From Planctomycetota bacterium (lineage in GTDB: Bacteria; Planctomycetota; UBA1135; GCA-002686595), in the NCBI GenBank assembly GCA_016795325.1, contig JAEUHY010000004.1:1-42521 (forward strand): a DNA stretch of 42,521 nucleotides, given 5' to 3'. Positions 8,225 through 15,816 of this stretch are shown here, one piece after another (the first letter of the stretch is position 1; the number at the start of each line of letters is the position of its first letter). The notes under the pieces are model-generated. The model saw only the letters and a list, made by a program, of their open reading frames with translations. It searched no databases and had not been told where the DNA came from. The translations under genes and the position numbers were made by a program.

Positions 8225-8527
8225 ATGCAGACCGTCCCCCTCAAGCGCGTGACGATCGTCGCCGAAGCCGTGCTCGAGCGGCATTTGACGGCGGATCTCG
8301 AACGCCTGGGTGCGCGCGGCTGGACCGTGCTCGAGGCGCGTGGTTCTGGCTCGCGCGGCGTGCGCGCCGATCAAGTGGCGGGCGCCAACGTGCAGATCGA
8401 AACGCTCGTGCAGCCGGCGACGGCGGAGCGCATCGTCGAACACGTGGCGCGCCAGTACTTCGACAACTACGCGGTGATCGTCTACGTCGACACGGTCGAG
8501 GTCGTGCGTGGCGACAAGTACGCCTGA
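8225..8527 (+). CDS. sbtB: PII-like regulator of SbtB type
   Basis: A 100-residue protein with the ferredoxin-like pattern of PII proteins: MQTVPLKRVTIVAEAVLERHLTADL, a glycine-rich middle (SRGVRADQVAGANVQIETLV) corresponding to the shortened T-loop region, then IVEHVARQYFDNYAVIVYVDTVEVVR. SbtB trimers bind adenine nucleotides including cAMP and AMP and dock on SbtA to gate it. The protein ends at DKYA and so lacks the C-terminal CGPxGC redox loop found in some cyanobacterial SbtB proteins. It lies 8 bases after sbtA. A longer frame reading from inside sbtA is not its true start, since the PII-like fold begins at the ATG at 8225. Confidence 0.85.
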   Translation: MQTVPLKRVTIVAEAVLERHLTADLERLGARGWTVLEARGSGSRGVRADQVAGANVQIETLVQPATAERIVEHVARQYFDNYAVIVYVDTVEVVRGDKYA

Positions 8528-8534
8528 GCCGCGC

Positions 8535-8840
8535 TCAGCCGTGGAAATCGAGCCACTCGCGCGACCACAGCTCGTACAGCCCCCACAGGATCGCGAGGTT
8601 GGCGAGCGTGACGAGCAGCGCGAAGGCGAGGAATCCGGGCTTGTTCGTCTTGTGGTGGAACACGCGCATGCCCAGCCACATGCCCGGCGCTGCGAGCGGC
8701 ACGCCGAGCCACAGGAGGCGCTTCTCGGAGATGCGCCGCGACCCGTTGCGCGCGAGGCGTTTGTCGATGCCTTGCGCCAGAAACGCGACGAGGTTCAGCG
8801 TGAGGAGCAGAGCGGTGACGAACCAGATTTCGAGGGTCAT
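8535..8840 (-). CDS. DUF1294 small membrane protein
   Basis: A 101-residue protein with about three membrane spans: one at the N-terminus, one near residues 42-58, one near 70-88. The signature is the run from AQGIDKRLARNGSRRISEK to LGMRVFHHKTNKPGF, which matches DUF1294 (D.K.A....RRI.E..L.......G..G......F.HKT.K..F). Function is unknown for this family. The ATG at 8840 was chosen because residues upstream in the frame lack hydrophobic or family character. It is convergent with sbtB (7 bases between stops) and divergent from the sulfatase gene, with 66 bases between starts. Confidence 0.85.
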   Translation of the reverse strand: MTLEIWFVTALLLTLNLVAFLAQGIDKRLARNGSRRISEKRLLWLGVPLAAPGMWLGMRVFHHKTNKPGFLAFALLVTLANLAILWGLYELWSREWLDFHG

Positions 8841-8853
8841 GGCGGAGTTGCGC

Positions 8854-8859
8854 AGCTTA
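8854..8859 (-). promoter_or_regulatory. -10-like box TAAGCT for the DUF1294 gene
   Basis: On the minus strand, GCCG-TAAGCT-GCGC lies 13 bases before the ATG at 8840. It fits the TAnnnT box in GC-rich flanks that recurs in the window, implying a very short leader. Confidence 0.3.
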
Positions 8860-8906
8860 CGGCGTGCGCGGCGCCAGCGCGCGAGCCGCGCTGCAGAGCG
8901 GCGCTG

Positions 8907-10337
8907 ATGCGGACCTTGTTCGCGGCTCTCGTGCTCTCGGGCTGCGCGGCCTCGACGCCGCCGCGCACGCCGGCGCCCGCAGCGGTTCGCGCGCCCAACG
9001 TCGTGCTGATCGTCGCCGACGACCTGGGCTGGGGCGACCTGGGCTGCTACGGACAGCGCAAGTGGCGTACGCCGCACCTCGACGCGCTCGCGGCGCAGGG
9101 AGTGCGTTTCACGGACTTCTACGTTGCGCAGCCCGTGTGCTCGGCGTCGCGCGCCGCGCTCCTCACCGGCTGCTATCCCAACCGCGTCGGCATCCAAGGT
9201 GCGCTCGTACCCAGCTCGACGCACGGACTCGCCGCGCGCGAGACGACGCTCGCGGAACTCGCGCGCACGGTCGGCCACGCGACGGCGTGTTTCGGCAAGT
9301 GGCACCTGGGCTGGCAGCCGCAGTTCCTGCCGACGCGCCAGGGCTTCGATGAGTACTTCGGCATTCCGTACTCGAACGACATGTGGCCCGGGCATCCCGA
9401 GAATCCCAAGGACTGGCCGGCGCTGCCGCTGTTCGAGGGCGAGCGCGCGGTTGAGTTCATCGAGGATCAATCCGAGTTCACAGCGCGCTACACCGCGCGC
9501 GCGGTGGAGTTCATCGAACGCTCCGTGGCCGCGGGACGTGGCTTCTTCGTGTACCTCGCGCATCCCATGCCTCACGCGCCGCTGTTCGCGGGCGCGCAGT
9601 TCCGCGGCCGCAGCGGCGCCGGTCTGTACGGCGACGTGATCGAAGAGCTCGACGCCTCCGTGGGGGAACTCTGCGCCGCGCTCGAGCGCTGCGGCGTCGC
9701 GCAGGACACGCTCGTGATGTTCACCAGCGACAACGGACCGTGGCTCAGCTACGGCGAACACGCGGGCGAGACGGGCGGACTGCGCGAAGGCAAGGGCACG
9801 ACCTTCGAGGGCGGCGTGCGCGTGCCGTTCGTCGCGCGCTGGCCGCGGCGCATCCCGGCCGGCGCGCTCGTGCGCGAGCCCGCGATGACGATCGATCTGG
9901 CGCCGACGCTGGCGAGCATGCTCGGCGCGCGCGGCGCGGAGCACGAGATCGACGGTTGCGACATCAGCGCACTGCTGGAGGCGCGGTCCGGCGCGTCGTC
10001 CCCGCATGAAGCGCTGTTCTTCCACTACAACGCCGGCGCGCTCGAGGCGCTGCGCTCTGGGACGTGGAAGCTGCACCTGCCGCACACCTTTCGCACGTTG
10101 CGCGGCGCGGAGCGGGCGCGCGGCGGCGTTCCCGTCGAGTACGACTACGGCGCGCGGATCGAGTTGTCGCTGTTCGATCTCGAGAACGATCCCGGCGAGT
10201 CGCACGATGTCGCGGCGCAGCATCCGGACGTGGTTGCGCGTTTGCTCGCGCTTGCCGAGCGCGCTGTGCAAGAGCTCGGGGACGGGGCGCGTGGCGTGCG
10301 CGGCGCCGGAGTGCGCGGCGCGGATGTCGTCGACTGA
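8907..10337 (+). CDS. lipoprotein arylsulfatase family enzyme
   Basis: A 476-residue sulfatase. The N-terminus MRTLFAALVLSGCAAS is a lipoprotein signal with the lipobox cysteine at C13, so the enzyme should be anchored to a membrane outside the cytoplasm. The metal site is seen in VADDLGWGDLG (D37, D38). The modification signature is C78-S-A-S-R followed by AALLTG, which matches CxASR and predicts conversion of Cys78 to formylglycine. Further motifs are FGKWHLGW and the TSDNGP metal-binding segment. It would release sulfate from a sugar or aryl ester; the substrate is not readable. The start at 8907 follows from the signal peptide. No obvious sulfatase-maturing enzyme lies in its operon; the radical SAM gene next door is convergent. 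Confidence 0.94.
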   Translation: MRTLFAALVLSGCAASTPPRTPAPAAVRAPNVVLIVADDLGWGDLGCYGQRKWRTPHLDALAAQGVRFTDFYVAQPVCSASRAALLTGCYPNRVGIQGALVPSSTHGLAARETTLAELARTVGHATACFGKWHLGWQPQFLPTRQGFDEYFGIPYSNDMWPGHPENPKDWPALPLFEGERAVEFIEDQSEFTARYTARAVEFIERSVAAGRGFFVYLAHPMPHAPLFAGAQFRGRSGAGLYGDVIEELDASVGELCAALERCGVAQDTLVMFTSDNGPWLSYGEHAGETGGLREGKGTTFEGGVRVPFVARWPRRIPAGALVREPAMTIDLAPTLASMLGARGAEHEIDGCDISALLEARSGASSPHEALFFHYNAGALEALRSGTWKLHLPHTFRTLRGAERARGGVPVEYDYGARIELSLFDLENDPGESHDVAAQHPDVVARLLALAERAVQELGDGARGVRGAGVRGADVVD

Positions 10338-10340
10338 CGT

Positions 10341-11357
10341 TCAGCGGCTCGCGCCGACGTTTTCGTAGAGCGGGTTGGCGAACGTCTCGTTGTTCGACCA
10401 GTTGTTGCCGTCGACGCACGTGCGGCAGGGCGTGAGGTCCTTGAGGCAGCCGGTGCGCCTGCGCAAGTCGTTCGCCACGGGGCCGTGGTAGAGCGCATCG
10501 ATCGAGTCCTGCAGAACGTTGCCCAGCGCGAGATCCATGTTCGTGTCGAGGTTGCACGGGCTGACGACGCCGCGCCAGTCGATCATCAGGTAGCGCACGT
10601 CCCACACGTTGCAGCGGTGCGCGAGCACGAGCGGATCGGCGGTCTTGCCGCCGTAGGTGAGCACGCGCTTCATCAGGATGCGGTCGTCGGGCCCCAGGCA
10701 CGGCGTCCAGTGCGCCAGGAAGCGCTCGCGCTCGTCGCCCTGGTTGTGCGAGCTCTTCACGTACACCAGGCGCGTGGGGCGGTGCTCGGGCAGCGCCAAC
10801 CAGTAGCGCACCTTGTCGTTGACGGCCTTCATGCGCTCGCCGTCGGCGACGATGCGGCCGGCGAGGTCCTTGACCTTGCCCGGGCGCGCGCGGTTGAACA
10901 CCTCGGGCGTCACGGCGTCGAGGCTGAAGCGCAGCAAATCGACGCGCGCGTCGATCCAGGCCTGCATCATCTCGCGCGTGACGTAGCTGACGTTGGTCGA
11001 GATCTCGAGCCGGAAGCGCCGCTCGCGCAGCGAGCGCACCAACTCGATGTAGTCGCGGTGCAGCGTCTGCTCGCCGAAGAAGCCCAACTCCACGGTCTCG
11101 GCGACGCGGTTGCACTCCGCGATGGCGCGCTCGAACGTGGCGCGCGCCATCAGACCTTGGCGACGGTTGTAGGGGGCGCCCAGCGGCGTCGACTCGGCGT
11201 GCTTGAAGGCCTGCGGGCAGAACGGGCAGGTGAAGTTGCAGATGTTCGTCAACTCGACCGACACACGCAGCTGGCGCTCGGGGGCGTACTCGGGCGACAC
11301 GGGCAGCGCGGGCAGGGGCCCGGCGGGGTGCGGGTCGGCGGCGTGGCTGGAGTTCAT
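10341..11357 (-). CDS. radical SAM protein with SPASM-like C-terminal cysteines
   Basis: A 338-residue radical SAM enzyme. The [4Fe-4S]-SAM motif is CNFTCPFC (CxxxCxxC), near residues 40-47, preceded by VSVELTNI. The C-terminal part has a second set of cysteines (HRCNVWD, SPCNLD, TGCLKDL, TPCRTC) with an intervening LGNVLQDSI block, typical of SPASM or twitch domains that hold an auxiliary cluster. The reaction is unknown. The start was placed at the ATG at 11357; about 65 upstream residues in the same frame are Arg-rich and uninformative. Its stop is 3 bases from the sulfatase stop (convergent) and it is divergent from the B12-binding radical SAM gene at 11536. Confidence 0.85.
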   Translation of the reverse strand: MNSSHAADPHPAGPLPALPVSPEYAPERQLRVSVELTNICNFTCPFCPQAFKHAESTPLGAPYNRRQGLMARATFERAIAECNRVAETVELGFFGEQTLHRDYIELVRSLRERRFRLEISTNVSYVTREMMQAWIDARVDLLRFSLDAVTPEVFNRARPGKVKDLAGRIVADGERMKAVNDKVRYWLALPEHRPTRLVYVKSSHNQGDERERFLAHWTPCLGPDDRILMKRVLTYGGKTADPLVLAHRCNVWDVRYLMIDWRGVVSPCNLDTNMDLALGNVLQDSIDALYHGPVANDLRRRTGCLKDLTPCRTCVDGNNWSNNETFANPLYENVGASR

Positions 11358-11503
11358 GCTGCTCGTGCATCGACCGCGCGCCGCGCGAGCTTGGGGCCGG
11401 GCAGACGACCGATTGGGCTGTTTTCCCAGGCCTGAGCGACCCCGGCGGCGCGGGGCGCGGTGAACTGCCGATCGAGCGCGTACCGGCGCAGCGCCTCGGG
11501 CAC

Positions 11504-11509
11504 TATCCT
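11504..11509 (+). promoter_or_regulatory. -10-like box TATCCT before the B12-radical SAM gene
   Basis: GCAC-TATCCT-CC lies 26 bases before the ATG at 11536 and is one of the closest matches in the window to a sigma70 -10 element. No clear -35 element is visible. Confidence 0.4.
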
Positions 11510-11535
11510 CCTCAGGCCCCGCTCCACGCCCCACC

Positions 11536-13218
11536 ATGCGCGTCCTGTTCATCTACCCCAACCTCTACACGCAGATGGGGTTCAACCACGGCCTCGCCAC
11601 GCTCTCGGCCGTGCTCAAGCGCGCCGGGCACGAGACGAGCCTGGTGAACCTCAACGAGAATCTGCCTCCCGTGCCGACGAACGAGGACGTGCTCGCACGC
11701 ATCCTCGAGTGGGGGCCCGGCGTGGTCGCGTTCTCGTGCCTCACGCAGCAGTACCGCGCCGCGTGTGACCTGACGCGCTGGCTGCGTGAGCAGGCCGACG
11801 CGCGCGGGCTCGAGTTGCCGCCGATCGTCGTCGGCGGAATCCACCCGACGATGGTGCCCAGCGAAGTGATGGCCGACGGACTGTGGGACCACGTCGGCGT
11901 GGGCGAGTGCGAGAACGCCTTGCTCGAGCTCGTGACGCGCCTGGAGCGCGGTGAGCGCCCCGACGATGTGCGCAATTTTCTCTCGTGGAAGGGCGGCGTG
12001 CGGCCGGCCGCGGCGCGCTTTGCGCCCGTTGAGTCCGCGCACTGGGTGCACAACCCGGTGGGCGAGTTCCCCGACCTGCGCACCTTGCCGATGCCCGACT
12101 ACGAGCTGTTCGACTCGCAGCGCATCACCGACCAGAAGCACGGCTGGTTCGGATTGCTGTCCTCGCGCGGTTGCCCGTACCGCTGCACGTACTGCCTCAA
12201 CCACAAGATCGTCGACCGTTACCGCGACGAACTCGGACGTTCGACGAACCAGATCGGCTTCTTCCGCTTCCGGCCGCCGCAGCTGCTGGTCGAAGAGATC
12301 CAGTGGGTGCTCGCGCGCTACAAGAACATCGGCACGTTCATCTTCGACGACGACCTGTTCACGCAGAACGTCGAGCACGCGATCGCGACCTGTGACGCGC
12401 TCGTGGCCGCGGGCATCAAGGTTCCGTTCGTGGTCAACAGTCACGTCAAGCAACTCGATCCGCGCGTGGCCGAGGCGCTGGCGCGCGCCGGCTGCCGCAT
12501 CCTCAAGCTCGGCATCGAGTCGGGCTCGCCGCGCGTGCGCAAGGAAGTGCTGCAGCGCTTCATGTCGAACGCCGACGTGTTCAACACGATCGAAGCGGCG
12601 GAGATGTACGGACTGCACACCTCGGGCTTCCTGATGGTCGGGCTGCCGTACGAAACGCACGACGAGCGCTGGGAAACCGTCGACCTGCTCGCGAAGTCGG
12701 GCATCGGCCGTTTCCGCACCTCGCTCTTCTTTCCGTTCCCGGGGACCGAGAGCTACGCACTGGCGCTCAAGGGCGGTTACATCGACGCGGACAAGGAGGT
12801 GAAGCTCACCGACTTCACCGAGTCGAGTTGCATGGACTTCGGCGCGCAGGAGAACCTGTTCATCGACAAGCTCGCGACTTGCATGCCCTGGTTCGTGAAT
12901 GCGCGCCTCGACCGCTACCGCCCGGCGCCGGCGAGCGAACGCTATCGGCCGCTGGTCGAGCGCGTGCTCGCCATGGACGCCGCGGAGTGGGAGCGCTTCA
13001 AGCCGCACGTGCGCAAACTCGACGCCGAGCTCTCCGCCGCGGCCGTCGCGGCGAACGAGCTGCACTACGCGATCAAGTACAACGCCTTCATGGGCGTGCG
13101 CAGCGACTACTACCTGGCCGAGGAGGCCGGGATCGAGTGGCACACCGCCGCCGCCAAACCGGTGCCGGAGCGCCTCGCGGAGCTGGCGCTGGCCGCCGCG
13201 GCGAGCGAGATGTGCTGA
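11536..13218 (+). CDS. B12-binding-domain radical SAM protein
   Basis: A 560-residue protein of the cobalamin-binding radical SAM class. Residues about 1-150 form a Rossmann-like B12-binding domain (MRVLFIYPNLYTQMG, ATLSAVLKRAGHE, VVGGIHPTMVP, GVGECENALLELV). The radical SAM core begins near residue 200 with SSRGCPYRCTYC, cysteines about 213-220, and continues with FIFDDDLFTQN and LGIESGSPRVRKEVL. The last 150 residues are of unknown fold and are not clearly B12- or methyltransferase-specific. Such enzymes methylate unreactive carbons or rearrange carbon skeletons, often in lipid, antibiotic or cofactor pathways. It starts at the first ATG of the domain, divergently from the other radical SAM gene; 178 bases separate the two starts. 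Confidence 0.88.
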   Translation: MRVLFIYPNLYTQMGFNHGLATLSAVLKRAGHETSLVNLNENLPPVPTNEDVLARILEWGPGVVAFSCLTQQYRAACDLTRWLREQADARGLELPPIVVGGIHPTMVPSEVMADGLWDHVGVGECENALLELVTRLERGERPDDVRNFLSWKGGVRPAAARFAPVESAHWVHNPVGEFPDLRTLPMPDYELFDSQRITDQKHGWFGLLSSRGCPYRCTYCLNHKIVDRYRDELGRSTNQIGFFRFRPPQLLVEEIQWVLARYKNIGTFIFDDDLFTQNVEHAIATCDALVAAGIKVPFVVNSHVKQLDPRVAEALARAGCRILKLGIESGSPRVRKEVLQRFMSNADVFNTIEAAEMYGLHTSGFLMVGLPYETHDERWETVDLLAKSGIGRFRTSLFFPFPGTESYALALKGGYIDADKEVKLTDFTESSCMDFGAQENLFIDKLATCMPWFVNARLDRYRPAPASERYRPLVERVLAMDAAEWERFKPHVRKLDAELSAAAVAANELHYAIKYNAFMGVRSDYYLAEEAGIEWHTAAAKPVPERLAELALAAAASEMC

Positions 13219-13452
13219 GCCGCTCGTCGGCGCCTTGCAGGTCCGCTCTAGGCGCCCGGTCCGGCCGGTGATGCGCTCGGGGCGTTGCTCGCGGCCTGGA
13301 ACGGGTCGGATCGGCCTCCGTGGCGCGTGCGGGACGGCCGCGCGCTGGGGAGGCGCGCTCGCACCGCGAGGAACCACGCACGCCGCCGCGCGTGTTCGCC
13401 GAGGAGTCGCCGCGAGTTTGTGTTCCGCGTCCGCAGGCGCGAAAATGCCCGC

Positions 13453-14466
13453 GTGAATCCCCAACTTCCCGACTTCGCGCCGCTGCGCGTTTCCGTGATC
13501 GGCGACATCATCGCCGACCACTACCTCGTCACCCAGCCGCGCTCGCTGTCGCGCGAGGCGCCGGTGATGGTGCTGCGCTACAAGAGCGAGGACTTCCAGG
13601 CGGGCGGCGCGGCGAACGTCGCGCGGAACGTGCGCGCGCTCGGCGCCGCGACGCGCTTGCACGGTTGCGTGGGACGCGACCTGCGCGGCCGCGAGTTGAT
13701 CGAACTGCTCGAGGGCTTCCGCATCGACACGATGGGCGTCGAGACGATCCCGGAGTGGACCACGCCCACCAAGACGCGCATCGTGGCCGCCGAGCCGCGC
13801 CGCAGCTTGCAGCAGGTGCTGCGCGTCGACCGCGAGCCCGCGCGGCCGGCCGCCGCGGAGATCCGCGCCAAGATCCGCGAGCGCGTCGTCTCGCTCGCAC
13901 AGTCGATCGACGTGCTGCTCGTTTCGGACTACGACTACGGCATGGTCGACGCCGACTTGGGGCGCTTGGCCGCCGAGCTCGCCGCACGCGGCGTGGTCGT
14001 GGTGCTCGACCCGCGTTCGCACATCACCGGCTTCGAAGGCGTGACGGCGATGACGCCCAACGTCGGAGAACTCGCGCGCTTCACGGGTCGCGAACTCGAT
14101 GACCTCGCGGACCTCAAGGACATCGCGCAGGCCGCGGGCGAGTTGCTCGCACGTTGCCCGATGCGCTGGCTGCTCGTCACGCGCGGGAACAAGGGCATGG
14201 CGCTGTTCGGCGAAGGTTGCCCCGAGCGCGGGATCGCAGTCGACGCGTCCGGCTCGGGCGACGTCACCGACGTCACCGGCGCCGGCGACACTGCGGCGGC
14301 GGTGTTCGGGCTGGCTCTCGCGGCCAAGCTCGACGCGCCGACGGCGATGCAGGTCGCCAACGCCGCGTCGGGCGTGGTCGTGATGGAGCACGGCGCCTCG
14401 GTCTGTTCGCCGGAGCAATTGCGCGACGCGCTTCTCGTCACACCCGCACCGGTGCGCATCGCATGA
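13453..14466 (+). CDS. heptose 7-phosphate kinase-like protein (HldE kinase domain alone)
   Basis: A 337-residue PfkB/ribokinase-type kinase that parallels the first domain of HldE at 5248: GDIIADHYLVTQPRSLSREAP, GGAANVARNVRALG, VSDYDYGMVDADL, and the catalytic DVTGAGDTAAAVFG near residue 275. It probably phosphorylates a heptose phosphate, as HldE1 does. The start is taken as GTG at 13453, where the family's N-terminus begins; earlier in-frame ATG codons would add about 56 Arg-rich residues. Its stop overlaps the next gene (ATGA), which encodes the matching nucleotidyltransferase, so together they recreate a split HldE. The 234 bases before it (13219-13452) contain no other gene. Confidence 0.85.
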   Translation: MNPQLPDFAPLRVSVIGDIIADHYLVTQPRSLSREAPVMVLRYKSEDFQAGGAANVARNVRALGAATRLHGCVGRDLRGRELIELLEGFRIDTMGVETIPEWTTPTKTRIVAAEPRRSLQQVLRVDREPARPAAAEIRAKIRERVVSLAQSIDVLLVSDYDYGMVDADLGRLAAELAARGVVVVLDPRSHITGFEGVTAMTPNVGELARFTGRELDDLADLKDIAQAAGELLARCPMRWLLVTRGNKGMALFGEGCPERGIAVDASGSGDVTDVTGAGDTAAAVFGLALAAKLDAPTAMQVANAASGVVVMEHGASVCSPEQLRDALLVTPAPVRIA

Positions 14467-14960
14467 GCGAGTCGAAGCGTGTGCTGGCGCGTGAGGCGCT
14501 GGCGCGCGAACTGGATGCGGTGCGCACGCGGTCGCCGGGCCTGCGGGTGGTGCTCGCCAACGGTTGTTTCGATCTGCTGCACGTGGGGCATGTGCGTTAC
14601 CTCGAAGCGGCGCGCGCGCGTGGCGATCTGCTCGTGGTGGCGCTCAACACCGACGATTCCGTGCGCGCGCTCAAGGGGCCGACGCGTCCGTTGACGCCGC
14701 TCGAGGAGCGCGCGGAACTCGTCTCCGCGCTGCGCTGCGTGGATTTCGTGACCTGGTTCGCCGAGCGCGACCTCGAGGCGACTCTGCGCGCGCTGCGTCC
14801 GGCCGTCCACGCCAAGGGCACGGACTACACGGCGCAGAACGTGCCGGAGGCCGCCGTCGACCGGGAGCTGGGCATCGAGATCGCGATCTGCGGCGACGCC
14901 AAGGAACGTTCGTCGAGCGCGTTGCTCGAGCGGCTGCTCTCGCAGGCGGCGCGCGCGTGA
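14463..14960 (+). CDS. HldE2-like nucleotidyltransferase
   Basis: A 165-residue protein of the cytidylyltransferase fold, equal to the second HldE domain. Key motifs: LANGCFDLLHVGHVRYL (HxGH), VVALNTDDSVRALKGPTRPL, HAKGTDYT, and the KERSSS near the end in place of the ISTT/STT motif. It would transfer a nucleotide to a heptose 1-phosphate, completing the path begun by the preceding kinase. The start overlaps the kinase stop and its own stop overlaps the permease start (GTGA), giving a tight three-gene unit. It may make a different activated heptose from the fused HldE, for example a GDP- rather than ADP-linked one; sequence alone does not decide this. Confidence 0.87.
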   Translation: MSESKRVLAREALARELDAVRTRSPGLRVVLANGCFDLLHVGHVRYLEAARARGDLLVVALNTDDSVRALKGPTRPLTPLEERAELVSALRCVDFVTWFAERDLEATLRALRPAVHAKGTDYTAQNVPEAAVDRELGIEIAICGDAKERSSSALLERLLSQAARA

Positions 14961-15787
14961 GCGAAGCACGAGCGCAGCAGGAGTCGGCGTCGCCGGTGGT
15001 TCTCACGGCGGTTTGGGGGCCGCTCGCGTTCCTGAGCGCTTTGTGCGGGATCGGCGGCGGACTGTTCGCGGTGCCGCTGCTGCACTACGTCGGCGCGACG
15101 CCGCTCAAGCGCGCCGTCGCGACCTCGACGGTGATCGTGTTCATCCTGAGCGTCGTCGGAACGTTGACCGAAGCGCTCCAGGCGCGTCCCAACTTCATCT
15201 GGCCGGCGATCGCCGCGCTGGCCGTCGGCGGCTGGGCCGGCGCCTTCAGCGGCTTCTGGGTCTCCAAGCGCGTCGACACGCGCTTCATCAAGCGCGCCTT
15301 CGTGTTCGTGCTGCTGTTCTCCGCATACCGCGTGCTCGCGGTCAGCGGCGGCGCCACGGAAGAGCTCGGACCGGACGCGCGGCACCTCGGGCCGCTGTAC
15401 GTCGTGCTCGTGGCCCTGATCGGTTTCGTCGGCGGCTTCATCGCGCCGATCCTGGGCGTCGGCGGCGGCCTGTTCGTCGTGCCGGCGCTGTACCTGAGCT
15501 TCCCTTCGATCTCGATTCTCGAGGCGCGCGCCTGCAGCGTCGCGATGACGATCCTGACCTCCGGCCAGTCGGCGTGGTTGCACGCGCGCGCCGGCTCGGT
15601 CGATGCGGGGCCGCTCAAGTGGCTCGGACCCGCCACGGTCGTGGGCGCCGCACTCGGCGTCGTCGCAGTCCACCAACCCGGTTGGGCCGCCGTGGCGCGC
15701 GTCGGACTGGGTGTGATCCTGCTCGCCGTCGCCGCACGTTTCGCGTGGGACGAGTTACGCCCTAGCGCGAACGAACGCCGCAACTGA
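14957..15787 (+). CDS. TauE/SafE-family membrane permease
   Basis: A 276-residue protein with about eight membrane spans in two repeated halves. The first half has LSALCGIGGGLFAVPLLHYVGATPLKRAVATS and the second GFIAPILGVGGGLFVVPALYLSF, the paired GxGGG..vP motifs that define TauE/SafE (DUF81) transporters. Members export sulfite, sulfoacetate or other organic anions. It starts with GTG at 14957 overlapping the previous stop, so it is likely cotranscribed with the split heptose genes, though a link in function is not evident. An internal 30-residue hydrophilic loop near residues 120-135 separates the halves. Confidence 0.88.
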   Translation: MSEARAQQESASPVVLTAVWGPLAFLSALCGIGGGLFAVPLLHYVGATPLKRAVATSTVIVFILSVVGTLTEALQARPNFIWPAIAALAVGGWAGAFSGFWVSKRVDTRFIKRAFVFVLLFSAYRVLAVSGGATEELGPDARHLGPLYVVLVALIGFVGGFIAPILGVGGGLFVVPALYLSFPSISILEARACSVAMTILTSGQSAWLHARAGSVDAGPLKWLGPATVVGAALGVVAVHQPGWAAVARVGLGVILLAVAARFAWDELRPSANERRN

Positions 15788-15816
15788 AGCGACGTTCGCT
15801 CGCCGGAGCGCGCGCT

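Noticed and set aside
7251..8527. A carbon-concentrating or carboxysome locus
   Set aside because: Only the transporter and its PII-like partner are present. No shell protein, RuBisCO or carbonic anhydrase gene lies in the window.
10341..13218. A RiPP or peptide-modifying cluster around the two radical SAM genes
   Set aside because: No short precursor-like gene with a leader and core is present in the 178-base gap or at either side, and no peptide-recognition domain was seen.
13219..13452. A gene extension or small gene before the split heptose kinase
   Set aside because: The in-frame upstream part is Arg-rich without family likeness, and no other frame of reasonable length has coding character.
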